Assembly (NCBI GenBank): GCA_001414485.1
Contig: LLEY01000174.1
Location: forward strand, 1 to 64,000
Direction: 5' to 3'
DNA from: Calycina herbarum
Lineage: Eukaryota; Ascomycota; Leotiomycetes; Helotiales; Pezizellaceae
DNA: 64,000 bases
The notes under the pieces are model-generated. The model was not told the DNA's origin, searched no databases, and worked only from the letters and a program-made list of their open reading frames with translations. A program made the translations under genes and the position numbers. Of the stretch, positions 10,629 through 22,406 are shown one piece after another (positions within the stretch are counted from its first letter, which is position 1; the number at the start of each line of letters is the position of its first letter).

Positions 10629-13274
10629 TCACGCTTTTGGAGCATCAATTGCAACCAAAGCCTCAAGGGTATCTCTCGCTACTTTACAAGCCCATTTCAC
10701 AGTGGCCTTCTCCTCCTTCCCTCCAGCAATATCCGTCTTACTTACGACCTTCCTCAAGAAGTACTGCAAACCCGTGACGAGTGAAGGAAACTCCTTCGCT
10801 TTCGAAATGATGCTGATAACAGCTTTCTTGTCTCTCTTACCTTCAGCTCCCTTCTGAGACTGGAGCAAAATAGTGATGAACAGAACCTCCATGAAAATCT
10901 TGGTCTTCGGTTGCAGATAGCTCAAGTTGAGATTCTTCAAAACGCCAAGACCGAGACCTCCTTCAACGATGAGAGTTCCAAACATCTTAGCAAGATTCAC
11001 AATATGTCGTGTATCCATTCCCTCATCATCTTCATCCATTCCATCATCCTCATCCCCATCCGACTCGCCCATCTTTTTGAAGATATCCCAAAGACAGTAC
11101 TGGAATGCGGTTTTGAGTTTTCTGTCTCCGCATATCTTCTTTGCGATAAGCGTATAATATGGGTTGTAAGCTTTCTCTGCCCCAGAACAATGAATCAAAA
11201 CCTTTGGAATTTCGAATTCTTGTACTTTCTTGAGCTTAAGCTTCAACAACTTGAGGTATGCGTCTTGGAAATCTGTAGCAGACATGATCGTGACAAACAC
11301 TGCTCGACGAACATCTGTGTTCATGCGTTGCTCTTTTGCGAGCTGGACGAGATCTGAAGTTCCGGAATCCTCAACTCGGGTGACAACGGTCGATTTACCT
11401 TCAGCATCTTTGCTTTCTGTGGCATTACCAGACCAACTAGCACCAACAAGCCACCATTTTCCCTTTTTGTCCGAGTCCTTGATATCGTTGAGCCCTATTC
11501 TCAACGGCTCGCTCGCCTTGATACTTCGTGTATTGAGTGTGCCCAAAGTTTTCTTCATCCTGATTGTATGCTCCGACGTAACCGCAGAAGCAGCTCCACC
11601 GGTCTTCATTTTGTTATTTTTCAAGTCGTTGATCGTTTCGATCATAAATTTTGTTCGCACGGACATGTTCTCCTCGCCAATGCTCGCAATTGCAGGTCGC
11701 AACATTTGAACAATATCCTTCAGTGATGATGGATCGTCCTGTCGTAATTGTGGGCCAGACGCTCGAATAATCTTCAACAGAAGCTCGGCGTTCAACTCGG
11801 ACAACTTCGACAGAAATAACTTGACATAATCGTAAACTAAATTGCTTCCAATAACCTGAAAGTTATATAGTTCAGAAAGCAGCATGATTAAATTTGAAGT
11901 TTCCTTGCTGCTGTCAGATGTAGCAGCGCTTGGACCGGTGTTGTCATTTGCAGATGCATAGTGATGGTCAAATAATTCAACTGTTCTTTGAACGATTTGA
12001 GCTCCAAAATCCATGCCAATAATCTTGTAAACAGCAGCAATAAATCCAGCGGGAAGAATGATAAGTGTATCTGGCAAACTCGTAGGCTCACAAACAGATG
12101 TCAATAAAAGATCCACCAGCGTAGAAGTGACATGCTGCCTTGCATTGTCCCGGTAAAGCTTTTCGATTTCTCCAAGAATCGAAATCAAGTTGGCCTCGGT
12201 CAACCTATTGACCAAACCTTGGGTTTGCCGACGTAACCGGACTAAGGCCTCTGAATCTGAAGATGCCGCTTTTCGTAAAGATGGCGGGATATATTTCTGA
12301 ACTGGTTGGGCACTCGTCGATGGAGCAACGTATGGGTTTTCCCGGACTCGTGGTGCTGGTTGCTCTTCGTCATCTTCGTCCTCGGAGCCGCCGAATCCAC
12401 CAAAGTCATCATCATTTAATTCATCCCCCACGGGCCCAAGGTCCATGGAATCATCCTCCGAGACATCGTCCGGGAATTCAGGACCATCCAAGGACATATC
12501 TGAGGCTCCATCATCATCCGAGCTCTCGTCACCCTCGTTGCCCAATAAACCATCATCGTCATCGTCATCGTCCTCTCCATCATCTTCTTCTTCCTCTTCC
12601 TCCATATTTGTAGTTGATTTCGCTCGTTTCCGTGCCTCGCTCCTCTTCTTGTCTAGCCACTCGTCCCCCTCTGCCTTTCTCTTCTTTTTCTCACTTGACC
12701 CCTCATCCTCTTCTTCCCCACCATCCAGACCCTCTAACAATTCATCAAGCCCATCATCTGTAAAACTCTGAGGTAATTTCTTCCCCTTCAACCCCAACTT
12801 CTTTTCCAGCGCAGCGATTTCCTCGTCCTCATACGCCAACTGATCTTTCATAGCCTGTGGTATTCTCCTCGGAGGGGGTGATATCGAACGGGAGTCTTCG
12901 CGGGGAATTGGATCAGCCTTTTTTGTGGCTTTAAGAATGGATTTCGGTTTTGGCTCCTCTTCTCGTGCGACTTTAGGCTTCGCAGCTCTGGGCGCTGGTC
13001 TTTCGTACTCTTCTTCTACATCTCGGTGATGTTGTATTTTCGTTCGTTTCGCTGGAGGTGGCCCATTCCTTGAAGATTTCTTCTCTGCTCTTGCTGCTTT
13101 TCTAAGATCCTTCCTCGCGGTGGGACGGCCACCACCTGATCTTCGGCGTCTGGTGAGAGCATCTGCAAGCAATAATTAGCTGGATTTATGATTTCAAATA
13201 TAGACATAGTTACCTTCACCACCCAGTTGATCGATCAATTGCTTCGGAAGCTTTAATTTGTTTTGTGGCGGCAT
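10629..13274 (-). CDS. SGD1: Sgd1/NOM1 family nucleolar protein (MIF4G + MA3)
   Basis: Exons 13274-13214 and 13162-10629 give 864 residues. The N-terminal third is basic and then strongly acidic (long Asp/Glu runs at about residues 155-270), typical of nucleolar ribosome-assembly factors. A MIF4G domain follows (about 315-520, starting near a VNRLTEANL-like helix) and then an MA3 domain (about 640-760). This arrangement matches yeast Sgd1 and human NOM1, which act in small-subunit/18S rRNA maturation and bind an eIF4A-like helicase. The short first exon encodes MPPQNKLKLPKQLIDQLGG. The gene is transcribed away from SRP14 with only 172 bases between the start codons, so they share a promoter region. 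Confidence is high from domain order and length. Confidence 0.92.
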
Positions 13275-13446
13275 TGTAAAGTGTTGTCTTTCCTTCGAGA
13301 AGTTCTAGTGAAATAAATGGTCTGCCTCGCAAAAAATGACGGCGTGCCCCAATTTTGCCGAACACCCTACACTTTAGGGTCACCCCACCAAAAGCTTCGA
13401 GGTCACCGACCTCGACTGTTGAACGACAACAATACAAATCGCAATC
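13275..13446. promoter_or_regulatory. divergent promoter between SGD1 and SRP14
   Basis: Only 172 bases separate the two start codons, leaving a shared bidirectional promoter and both 5' leaders. No clear TATA box is visible. Both products serve ribosome or nascent-chain biology, consistent with co-expression, which is inferred. Confidence 0.6.
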
Positions 13447-14012
13447 ATGTCCGAAAAACACCTGAGTAATGATGATGTGCGTCACCCTTCTCATCAATTC
13501 CTCATTATGACTCGATCAAACATAAAAAACACGTTACTAACCCTACAAACAAACAGTTCTTCGCACAACTAACAACCCTCTTCGAGTCCTCCACCCACGG
13601 TTCCGTGAACCTCTCCCAAAAACGCAGTATGATTCCTCGTACCCCCTCAACTTACAACAAATACTTACCCACCACAGTGACATACGATACCTCTGCCGAA
13701 CCAACACCACAAGAAGCGCGAGACCCAGAAACACAAACACCCTTCCCAGACCAAGCCCTCAGTTCCCCCACCTCAATAATAATCCGCGCCAACAACGGAA
13801 AATCCAAGACCGGTCGCGCAGAAGGGAAGAAGATAAAGATATCCACAGTCGTAGAGGCCAATGCCTTAGAAGGGTTCTTCACACGGTATGCGGAGGTGTG
13901 TAAGGGCAAGATGACCGGATTGAAGAAGCGGGACAGAAGTAAGGCCAAGGAGAAGTTGAAGGCTAAGAAGAGGAAGTTGGGTGCTGCTGGGGTGGAGGTT
14001 AAGAAGGAATAG
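13447..14012 (+). CDS. SRP14: signal recognition particle 14 kDa subunit
   Basis: Exons 13447-13476 and 13557-14012 give 161 residues. The first exon encodes only ten residues before a GTGCGT donor; the 80-base intron has a TACTAAC branch site. The protein opens with the SRP14 alpha/beta fold (FFAQLTTLFESS, then a SVNLSQKR segment), has a central Pro/Thr-rich insertion, the VEANALEGFFTRYAEVCK helix characteristic of SRP14, and ends in a very basic Lys/Arg tail. It is expected to act in the Alu domain of the signal recognition particle, which slows elongation during ER targeting. Fungal SRP14 proteins commonly carry such insertions and basic tails. Confidence 0.9.
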
Positions 14013-16675
14013 ACGGGTATTTATGAGATTTATGATGATATGGGAAGTAAAGAGGTGTGGCATTTGCGATAGCATTTGGCGTGCGGGAAAAGGCGTTTGG
14101 GGATATACCAATTCCAATTCTACAGTGGCTATTTCCTTCCGCGTGGTTTCGCGGTCCGCAACATTGGGTCTTGAATTGTTCATTTGCTTTGCTGAGGAAA
14201 ACTAAGCGGGCGGTGTCTCTTGCCAGCTGGGTGCTTGCCCGGTTTTTTATACAAATGAGAGAAGGAGCCATGTAGAGCAATATCTTCTAGTCGGCTCACC
14301 AAGAAAGACATGAACGAGGAAGGAACGACCCAGACTCGATTGCCCCAATTTTCTCGCGAGGAAGGATCGACTAAGGCCAACGACCCGACTTAAACATCCT
14401 TCTTTTCCTTTTATTTTCCTTTCACCATCCCAAACCTTCTTCTCCGTTATAGCACAACCCATCGCAAATTACCCTATCCCCTCCGTACACACACCAATGT
14501 GACAAGAAAGGAACTTCATATATTAATACACATTGAGATGCGCAGCCACGTCCTCGGTCGCAAATCTTGTCACAAGTTCAGGGGTGGCTTTGCTTAGGAT
14601 CCTTTTTGTTTTTATTCATTGTGGTTTGCTGGGGGTGGTTGAATACCCTGGTTTTTTGGTAAAGATTGCCTGTGAAGGTTGGTTCCTACCAACAACGTTG
14701 TTTACTGACACCTTGGCAAAACCACCCTGCGATGATGGGAATGAGTATTTAGTTCTTCCATTTCGCGGGTTCCCTCTTTTCACAATCATTAATAACACCG
14801 CCTTGAGAAGAAAAAGTGTCAGAGCCATGCCAATTGCATGCGCAGCGCTACTGGCCTTTCATTCTCGACTCCGAAAAGCAGTGTAGATGTCGGGAAGTGG
14901 CTTGAAGCAGTATGGAAAATCAATAGAACACTATTAAACTCTCCCGGTTAACCTTTTTGCTGGGAAGTGCTTTTTCGGTTTCGGTTTGGGGCTTTGAGTA
15001 AGGTGGAGGGAGTGAGGTTTTTGACGAGTAAACTACAAGTAAACCACAAGTAAGCTACGAGTAAGCTACGAGTAAGCTATCAAGTTATAAGTAAGCTATT
15101 TAATTGCAGGTAAGCTAGTAACTCTTTGCGCGTAAGCTATCAGGTTGCGAGTAATCTGGTTGTTTTTCTTTCCGGGTAAGCTATCAATGTTGCTCTAAGC
15201 TGGCCGCTTTCCTTTGCGGGTAAGCCATCAATGTTACGGGTAAGCTGGGACTGAGATGGCGAGAGATCTCCCCATGTTAGCTAGGAAGAGTCCGAAATTT
15301 TTTCACAGAACACCATCGTCGTCTATTGCTCCCGTGGTTCTCTGAAAATTCAAAGTCTTGTTTTTGGATCACGTTTTGTTTGTGTGCTGAAATCCCTGAA
15401 GCTGGGGGGGAGTGCTGCCCAATGCCTGTTACCCCCATAGGTCTTTCACAATCACCATGAGCACAACACATTCAGGACTTCATTTCATTTCACTCACAAC
15501 CACCATGAATGCAAATCAAATTTCCAAAAAAGAAGCGGGTTCAAATATCATCGAAAATAGCTAAAGAGAGAAAGCCCATAGCAAATATACCCTCGCCACG
15601 CTATGCTGCCATGCCATGCCATGTAAAAATCCGAATATCCCAATAAGTCCTCGAAAATCCAGAAAAGATGATGAGATATAACCCTATCCTATCAAAAAAA
15701 AAAATTGCTCACCCCAAGTCCACCAATCTATGCTTGAGCGACACCATCGCGGCATCAGCTATCTAATTGACTCCCTCAAAGCGAGTAGAGCCTGTATGAT
15801 GAACCATTCTCCCACGCACCCCATAAACGCCGTGATATCCATGCATAATGCCATCCGTAAAGAAACTCCCCGATGAATAAATAGAGAAAGAAGGGAAAGG
15901 GGGAAGATAAGGGAAAACTCCGATCTATGCAAGATACCCCCAACCATCTTCGCACTCGCTGTGATAAGAAAAGTACTCCGGTAAGCGTAAGTGATTAATC
16001 CTCCAACCTGCATCGTTGATCAAAACAAAGTGACTTAGCATCGAAACATGCTCTCTTATTCCTTCATCCGTGTAGTTTCCGTAACCCATATTCCATACCA
16101 TAATGATTCCTCCGAACCCAAAGCCAAACGAGTGTTGATTGTTGTTGAAAAGTTGTACATGAAGATCGATCGATCGAAAGGGGTGTGTGTTGAAGTCGAG
16201 TAAAAGAATCAGGATCAACCCGAGTTCTTGGTATTATCGTGTTGTTGGGAATGTGAAATCGTGTGTTGTGGAATCGTGATTATATCCCGTAAATGTGTGG
16301 AAACCGAGAAGCCCGTCCTCTCGCCCTTAGATACATAAATGATGAAAACGACAGATGAAAAGAAAAGTGATAAAAAGGGAAAGAAACATGCCCACGGGAT
16401 TGTGTGCTTAGTAATACATATCTCACACCAATTGCTCTCTGCGAAACCGAATTGATTGGATGGTGTGATAAAAAATATTTGTTGGAAGTGAAATGTTGAT
16501 GGGAGCAGTGATAGACGTATGTTGTGATCGAGAATGGAAACGAGGGTAGTGATAGTGAGTGACGGGGAATGATGATGTGTGGGATATTGATATTTAGTCG
16601 TATAGGCAGCAAGCAAGTGTCCATGGCGAGGGTTTGGTAATAATGAACTTGGTTGGAAGCAAGGGGTAAAGTTGC
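14013..16675. other. intergenic region, 2.7 kb
   Basis: No gene supported. Contains the SRP14 3' end, an AT/CT-mixed stretch, the GTAAGCTA minisatellite (listed separately) and, from ~15.5 kb, sequence that is probably the long 3' UTR of the unrecognised minus-strand gene ending at 16,676. Open frames at 15.8-16.6 kb on the minus strand have no domain and abundant low-complexity content. Confidence 0.5.
15027..15250. repeat. degenerate GTAAGCTA minisatellite
   Basis: About ten copies of a GTAAGCTAyc-like unit occur at irregular spacing (10-30 bases), some alternating with caagtt/cagGTTgcg spacers. The first copies (15050-15080) are nearly tandem; later ones diverge. No overlap with a gene. 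Confidence 0.7.
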
Positions 16676-18143
16676 TTAGTCGGTAGGAAGCTCAGGGTAT
16701 TGTCCAAATGGAGACATTATAACAGAGGTTTGCTCGGGAGAAGCTGGGAGAGGGTAGTGTTCAAATGGCGAAACGTTGGATTGATTGTCTCCCTGGTTAG
16801 ACGATGGTGCTGATTGGAAATCGAAATTGTCGAAAAGGTTGTCCTGAGAATGGTCTCCAAAAGCGAGGTTTCCGATGTTTCCGCCGTCGAAAAGAATGAA
16901 ATCCTGATCGCTTCCAGTAAAATCGATGTGGTTGTTGTTCATGTTCTGCAAAAATGTTAACCAATACCCTCACTAAAAGAAAAGGGAGGGAATAGATTAC
17001 AGGTGCCATGGGAACTTGGATAGGAGAGCTTTCGTCCTTGAATCCTCCCTGTGGTGGTGTAGCTTGCATCAAGGCTGGATCATATTTGTTTAAATCTGAG
17101 TCCTCGTTGTTGGCTGTACCATGTGAGCCGGGAGTCATATGTGTCTCCGATTGCGGGATGACGGGACTGCTGAAGTCGTTCAAAGATTGCCAACCACCAG
17201 TTGGAGTACCTGGGAGACCATATTGAGTAGCGGGAAGAACACCACTGCTGTGATGTTGTGGGTACCAATGATTGCCAGAGGGACTGCCAGCCAATTCCGG
17301 ATATGGTGAATGCATTCCGTATGCTCCTGGAGAACCAACATGCATATTGCCGAAATCCCGGCTAGTGTGATTCAAGGGACTGAAAGGATTTCCGTGCTGA
17401 GCGGTGGGAGGAGAGAATCCAAGCGGGGAAGAGTGTTGATTGTTGTTAATATAGTATGGCTGTTGTTGGTGAACAAGCGAGGAGGGGGTAGCCGAGCTCG
17501 GAGCTGTGCTTGATTCGCCATTTCCATCTTCACCTTTAACCCGAACCGAATTCTTCGCGCGACGCTTACCCTTTCTGCCCTCCGATTTATTATTGACTTC
17601 GGGTTCGCGCAATCTCTTCGTGGCTGATGTAGCGGGAGTAGCAGTATCTTCATCAACCTTGACGCGACCTGTGATTTCTGAGGTTCTCTTGGCCCCGCAA
17701 GTCGGACAACCGCCCGTAGAATGGCAGAACCAGCATTGTCCATCATCCTCAAATATCTCTCGTCGTTCTTGAACTGGGATCTCCTCCAAGCCCACAGCGA
17801 TTTCGGCCTTATCCAGTCCCGGGCGCATACTCTCTCGCTCTTGAAAACTCTTGTTTTTCTCCTCCGCTTGACATCTCCAGCAGGTACCGACCTTTCGATC
17901 TTCAGGTTCAAACCCACGGACTTGGAGACATAGCTCGGGGGGACATTTGATCTTGGGCCATTCGTCTGGGCAACTCGGGAGTCTTGAGACTTCAACGTAG
18001 ACTCTTGCGGATCTTTTCCCTCTGCAGCAGGGCAGGGTGAAAGGTATGACTTGACACATCTGTGCGAATATCTGTTGGGTATCTGGGGCGATGAGGTGGG
18101 ATTCAAGGTTGTCAAGATCTGTGTGTTTGTGTCTCTGTCGCAT
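16676..18143 (-). CDS. unrecognised Cys-rich protein with low-complexity C-terminus
   Basis: Exons 18143-17001 and 16945-16676 give 470 residues; the intron starts GTAATC and ends TTTTGCAG. I do not recognise a named family. Residues ~28-150 hold a conserved-looking Cys-rich segment (an FTLPCC turn, then several separate C and CxxC motifs, including CWRCQ and CWFCHSTGGCPTCG), compatible with metal binding. A basic Lys/Arg tract follows at about 190-215 (possible nuclear signal), then a long Gln/Ser/Pro/His/Asn/Gly-rich region, and an acidic/aromatic end (second exon, FDGG..., DNFDF). This layout resembles a nuclear regulator, which is only inferred. The first in-frame ATG is at 18143; a second at 18059 begins directly before the Cys-rich part and is an equally good start. 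Confidence 0.72.
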
Positions 18144-19696
18144 GAGATGATGACTGGAAAGACGGAGTAGGAATGGCGGTTTAAAAATACTGAGGGAAGT
18201 TGGAGGAGTCTGGAGGTAAAAGAAAGAATGTGAATAGGTTGTAAGGTGGAAGAAGAGGGGATCCGAAGAAAGGAAGTGGAGATGATTGAAATAGCACTGG
18301 TATGACTGAATCCTGAAAGATCCAGTGAATAACACACACTGAGAGTGGCTGTCAATTCGTGATTCAGAAGTCACTCATATTGTCAGTCTCTGTGTTTGGG
18401 AATAACTGTGACCAAGAGAGTATTGAGTACCATGAGTGTGATTGTTTAGTAAATTCCTCCTTTGTACAATGTGGATGTTGAAGATTGCTTTTGATAAGTA
18501 ACATGGTTAGACTAGTGTTGTGCCAACAAGCCCAATAAGACTGAACAATAGCCCCTGGTTCTCAAAAGTACAATAGCAGGCACACTAGTAGACATCACCT
18601 AAACCAAGACGCTATTGGTAACAATTGATGTCACTACCCCGCTTGTCAATTGTCTCCGCATAAGCTTGTTCTTGTCACACTCCATGGAGGTCTCCATTCA
18701 CAATAAGAACACTTACTCCGCAGTTCGCAGAGAAACAATAGGAGAACAATGATGTCTACGGAAAGGACAGGCGATAGATGACCCGGGGCGTTGGTACAGT
18801 CCACTCCACGATTCACATATTCATCCTTCAGCCATACAAGAATAGATGTACAAATCTGGGAGGGGTAATGACATCAAGTCAATCAGACACTGTGATTGTT
18901 TAGTAGTTACCTGTTATGGAAAGCTCGCTATTGATAAAGAAAGGTGGATGAGCGCTGTCACCAGAAGAGTCCTGGGCTTTCCCCAGCGTAGAACTACAGT
19001 TCTTATTACTCTGGTAATTCTAGAAAATTTGTAGAAGGGTATTGAGGAGAACCAAGAATCGACCTTCCAATTCTTGTAACCCCGTCAGTTATCCTAGGCT
19101 GTTTCTCGAAGTTAGGCAGGTGTAGCCGGAGCAATGCTGGCCCGCAATGTAAAAGTGTGGCCTGGGTTGAATGGTTGAATGGTGATTCTCTATCAAGAAC
19201 AATAGCTATATTTAACCACTATAAATATCTGTTCAGTGAATACAACCTCGAGGTTGGGAGGACTGGGATACCTCGTTGGAGAGAATATCTCGGAATATCA
19301 AAAGCCCTAAACTTCCCGATCAGCAAGATTATCAAAATTCACCATAGTCAATAGAAAGCAGGAAGCCAGGATAGAAGTCATCGTATTGTGTATGCACTAC
19401 CTGCTCTAAGGAGGGCGTCTGGTAAAGAGAAACTTTTTGGAGGATCGCAGCAAACTTGTCCACCCGTTTCCATGACCTGAATACATCCTCAAAATTGGCA
19501 CAGAGACAAGGGAAGTAATATTACGAAAAAAATGCGAAGCAGAGCGGGTGATCGGTTGCTATCAGACCTCTTTCCCAAGATGAATTTTCGTAGAAAAATT
19601 GTTACAGGATAGCTGAATTGCAGGCAAGGAAATAGTTCGCAATAGGTAAGTTGACTTCGGAAGAAATCAGCATACATGCCTCGTGAAGCGGCACAT
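18144..19696. other. intergenic region, 1.55 kb
   Basis: Lies upstream of the unrecognised Cys-rich gene and downstream of the RRM gene. It has no supportable coding region. A 15-base word TGTGATTGTTTAGTA is repeated directly at 18437 and 18891. The part from 19.0 to 19.69 kb likely includes the RRM gene's 3' UTR. Confidence 0.5.
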
Positions 19697-22406
19697 TTAC
19701 ATGATCTGATCTTGTGTCAAGTTGGTTGCCTCCGTTTCCATGGCATCTCCGCCGCCTGGAGTTTGATACTTGACGAAAGTCAATCCGAGTGGACGACCTC
19801 CATATTGGTAGCCAGAGAACTTTTCGATGGCGGTTTCGGCATTCTCAGGGGTATCGAAGCGAACAACACCGGTTCCGCGGGATCGACCATTTGGCTCATA
19901 CTGAATCTCGGCTTGCTCCACCTTGCCAATAGTAGTGAAGAGCTCAACCAAATCCTCGTTGCTGGTAGACCAAGGAAGCTAAAGGTGAAGGTTAGTATTT
20001 GAAAATCGAAGTAACCTCCAAGAGCAGAAAAACTTACGTTACGGACGTAGATGATCTCGCTTCTGTCAGTGCCTGCGGTTGCAAAATCGGTGAACGGGTT
20101 TGGTGGTGCAGAAGGTGCTCCAGCACCGGCATCGAATCCTCCGCCAGCACCTCCTCCATAACCAGCAGCACCTCCTCCGAATCCTCCACCACGGCCACCA
20201 CCAAAGCCTCCTCCAAATCCACCACGAGCACCGAATCCACCTCGGGCTCCAAATCCTCCACCAAAGCCGCCACGGCCACCGCCAAATCCACCACGACCAC
20301 CGAATCCTGCGCCCGGGCCAGAACCAGCGAATCGATCCTCACGTACTTCGAGTGGGCGTCCTTGCCAGTCATAACCATTGAATTGCTGAATAGCATTGCG
20401 AGCGTCATCTGGGGATTCGAAAACGACTATGCCAGATCCCTTGGGACGACCATCAGGACCAATGTGAACATCTGCACGGATAACAGCACCGTTGCGAGCT
20501 AGAGAAAAAAAGAATGTCAATGGCACGCTCGACTGTAATATAAGTTAGCAGCAAAAGACCGAACTTACTAGCTTGACGAAACAAGTCCTTCAAATCTTGC
20601 CATCCTACAGTGTAAGGAAGCTATTTTCAGTTGAAATCAGTATCACCGCAAACCATCGTGCCAAGGGGAAGGATATAACAAACGTTGGAGACGTAGATTT
20701 GACGGCCGCCGCCACCACCACCTCCTGCAGCCATGCCGCCTCCGAATCCACCTCCGAATCCTCCACGTCCGCCGGGTGCGCCTTCGTATCCGCCGCGGCC
20801 ACCAGCTGGTGGGCCAGTAAATCGAGGTTCGGCCTCACGGTCCTAGTTGGAAGATTAGCGCTGCTTTGGAATGGAAATTTTGATGCTATACGTACTTCGC
20901 GAACATAGACGAGTCTTCCCATGAGGTTTTGGTTGCTTAGCGTGTTTACGGCTTGTTGGGCCTGTTCCCTCGTGGCATATTCTACAATGCTAAAAATGAG
21001 TTAGCGATCAATCCCAAAGGTGAGGTCCAAACATCCAAACTTACCCGCATCCCTACATATCCCGCGGAACATCGTCCCAATCCGTCAATCCAACATTCCA
21101 TCAATGACCAAAAAGAAAAGATTCAAAAAGCCAGCTACGTATAGGCGCCCACCTTCGACATTCCATTCGGAAGTAACAACACGTCTGCAAATAAGACCTC
21201 TCCAGCTGCAAAATAACCCCCGTTAGCCCCTATTTCTCCTTGCCGAAAGCCAGCCTCAAAACTAACCAGATCTCATAAAATCCTTGAGGTGATGCCATTT
21301 CACATCGTATGAAAGGTTGCCGACGTAGACACGACGGTCTTGTTGCGAAGATTCCCGAAGGCTGCTCATCATCTGCTCTCGCGCAGCGGCACGCTCTTCA
21401 AACGACCTATTTGGAGCACCTCCGTAAGCTGAACCACCCGAACCCGCACCTGCACCTGCGCCCGACATTGGAGAACGAGATCTGCGGTTGTCACGGGAGC
21501 GAGATCTTCTTGGGGAGTATGAACGTCGACGACTGCGACGTGGGGAGCGGGATCGAGAGCGAGATCTCTCGCGATTCTGTCGCACCAATTTAGTTTGTGT
21601 ATTAAGCATGAAGGGTAGCTCTTTGCTTGGAAGGTGAAGAGGAGGAGGAGGAGAGGAAGGGAAGGGAGCCGTGGAAGAGACGTGTTTGCGTGGATTAGCA
21701 GGCCCCTCGAAGGGTGTGGCTCAGTCTGTAGACAGGTTGCAAAGCTCAAGTTTGCCAGGCCAGACGCGGACAGCGACGACAAGGCTGCAGATATCTGCGG
21801 CCGGTGTCGGCCAAAAGGCAGGGCCATCTCGATGTGATATACTGTGGAAGAAACAAACGACTTACACTCGGGCGGTAGCTATCGTCAGCTTTTGATCGTA
21901 GACGTAGAGTTAGCAGAGTCCAAGAGAGGCCAAAATTGAAGTTGAAGACGGAGTGGGGAGGGGGTGGAGAAAAGAGAGCAGGATGCTCGCTTCAATATGG
22001 ACCTCCAAAGCCAGTGAATGCAGGTGTTGGGAAGGCACAACATACCCATGTTTGATAGGTACTTGGGAACTCTGGTGATGGAACAACAATATGCTGAGCT
22101 GCCGTCGGTTCTGAAATCGCGCTGTGCACCAGGATTGTGGATGGAAAATCTGTAGGCACGACGAATTAGTGGGACGCTGGCGACAAGTTGTGGGTGAGGA
22201 GGGCCCCTCCAATCACTGCGCGTGTTGGCCTGGACTGGGGAGGATGGCGTCCGTGTCTGACGGTTTGGGGGATGGCACAGCGGTAGTGGTTGAGCGTGGT
22301 GCAAAGCCGAGCGAGGTAGGTAGGTAGGTAGGTAGGTAGGTAGGTAGGGAGGGAGGTAGGTAGGCAGTAGGTACCTGATTGCTACCTCCTCTCTGTCGCT
22401 GCCCAT
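19697..22406 (-). CDS. three-RRM RNA-binding protein, Gbp2/Hrb1-like
   Basis: Secure exons: 21576-21267, 21205-21153, 21052-21045 (8 bases), 20989-20896, 20842-20684, 20620-20569, 20498-20038 and 19978-19697; they join in frame to 472 codons plus stop. The protein has an Arg/Ser-rich segment, RRM1 (RNP motifs [10 protein letters not shown] and the K-G-C-G-I-V-E-Y strand), a Gly-rich spacer, RRM2 ([15 protein letters not shown]), a long Gly/Phe/Arg tract, and RRM3 ([15 protein letters not shown]). This matches yeast Gbp2/Hrb1-type shuttling mRNA-binding proteins linked to TREX and mRNA export. The 5' end is uncertain: a short exon ends at 21866 (start 21878 or 21888), and a candidate first exon 22406-22375, beginning [10 protein letters not shown], splices to 21878 in frame, giving 487 residues. 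The start coordinate is therefore tentative. Confidence 0.85.
21045..21052 (-). other. 8-base microexon in RRM1
   Basis: The exon reads GGATGCGG on the minus strand, preceded by ATGTAG and followed by GTAAGT. It completes Lys-Gly-Cys-Gly in the RNP1 motif of RRM1; skipping it breaks the frame, and including it gives an uninterrupted RNP1 strand. Confidence 0.8.
22314..22364. repeat. GGTA microsatellite
   Basis: Roughly a dozen tandem GGTA units with two GGGA variants near the middle. It falls inside the proposed first intron of the RRM gene. Confidence 0.9.

Noticed and set aside
12263..12771. Pro/His/Ser-rich open frames opposite SGD1
   Set aside because: They are antisense shadows of the Asp/Glu-rich region of SGD1.
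15027..15250. Possible CRISPR-like array
   Set aside because: Units are 8-10 bases with irregular spacing in a eukaryotic genome; it is a degenerate minisatellite.
20034..20408. Val/Ala/Asp-rich and His/Gln-rich frames over the RRM gene
   Set aside because: Alternative-frame readings of the Gly-rich tract of the RNA-binding protein.
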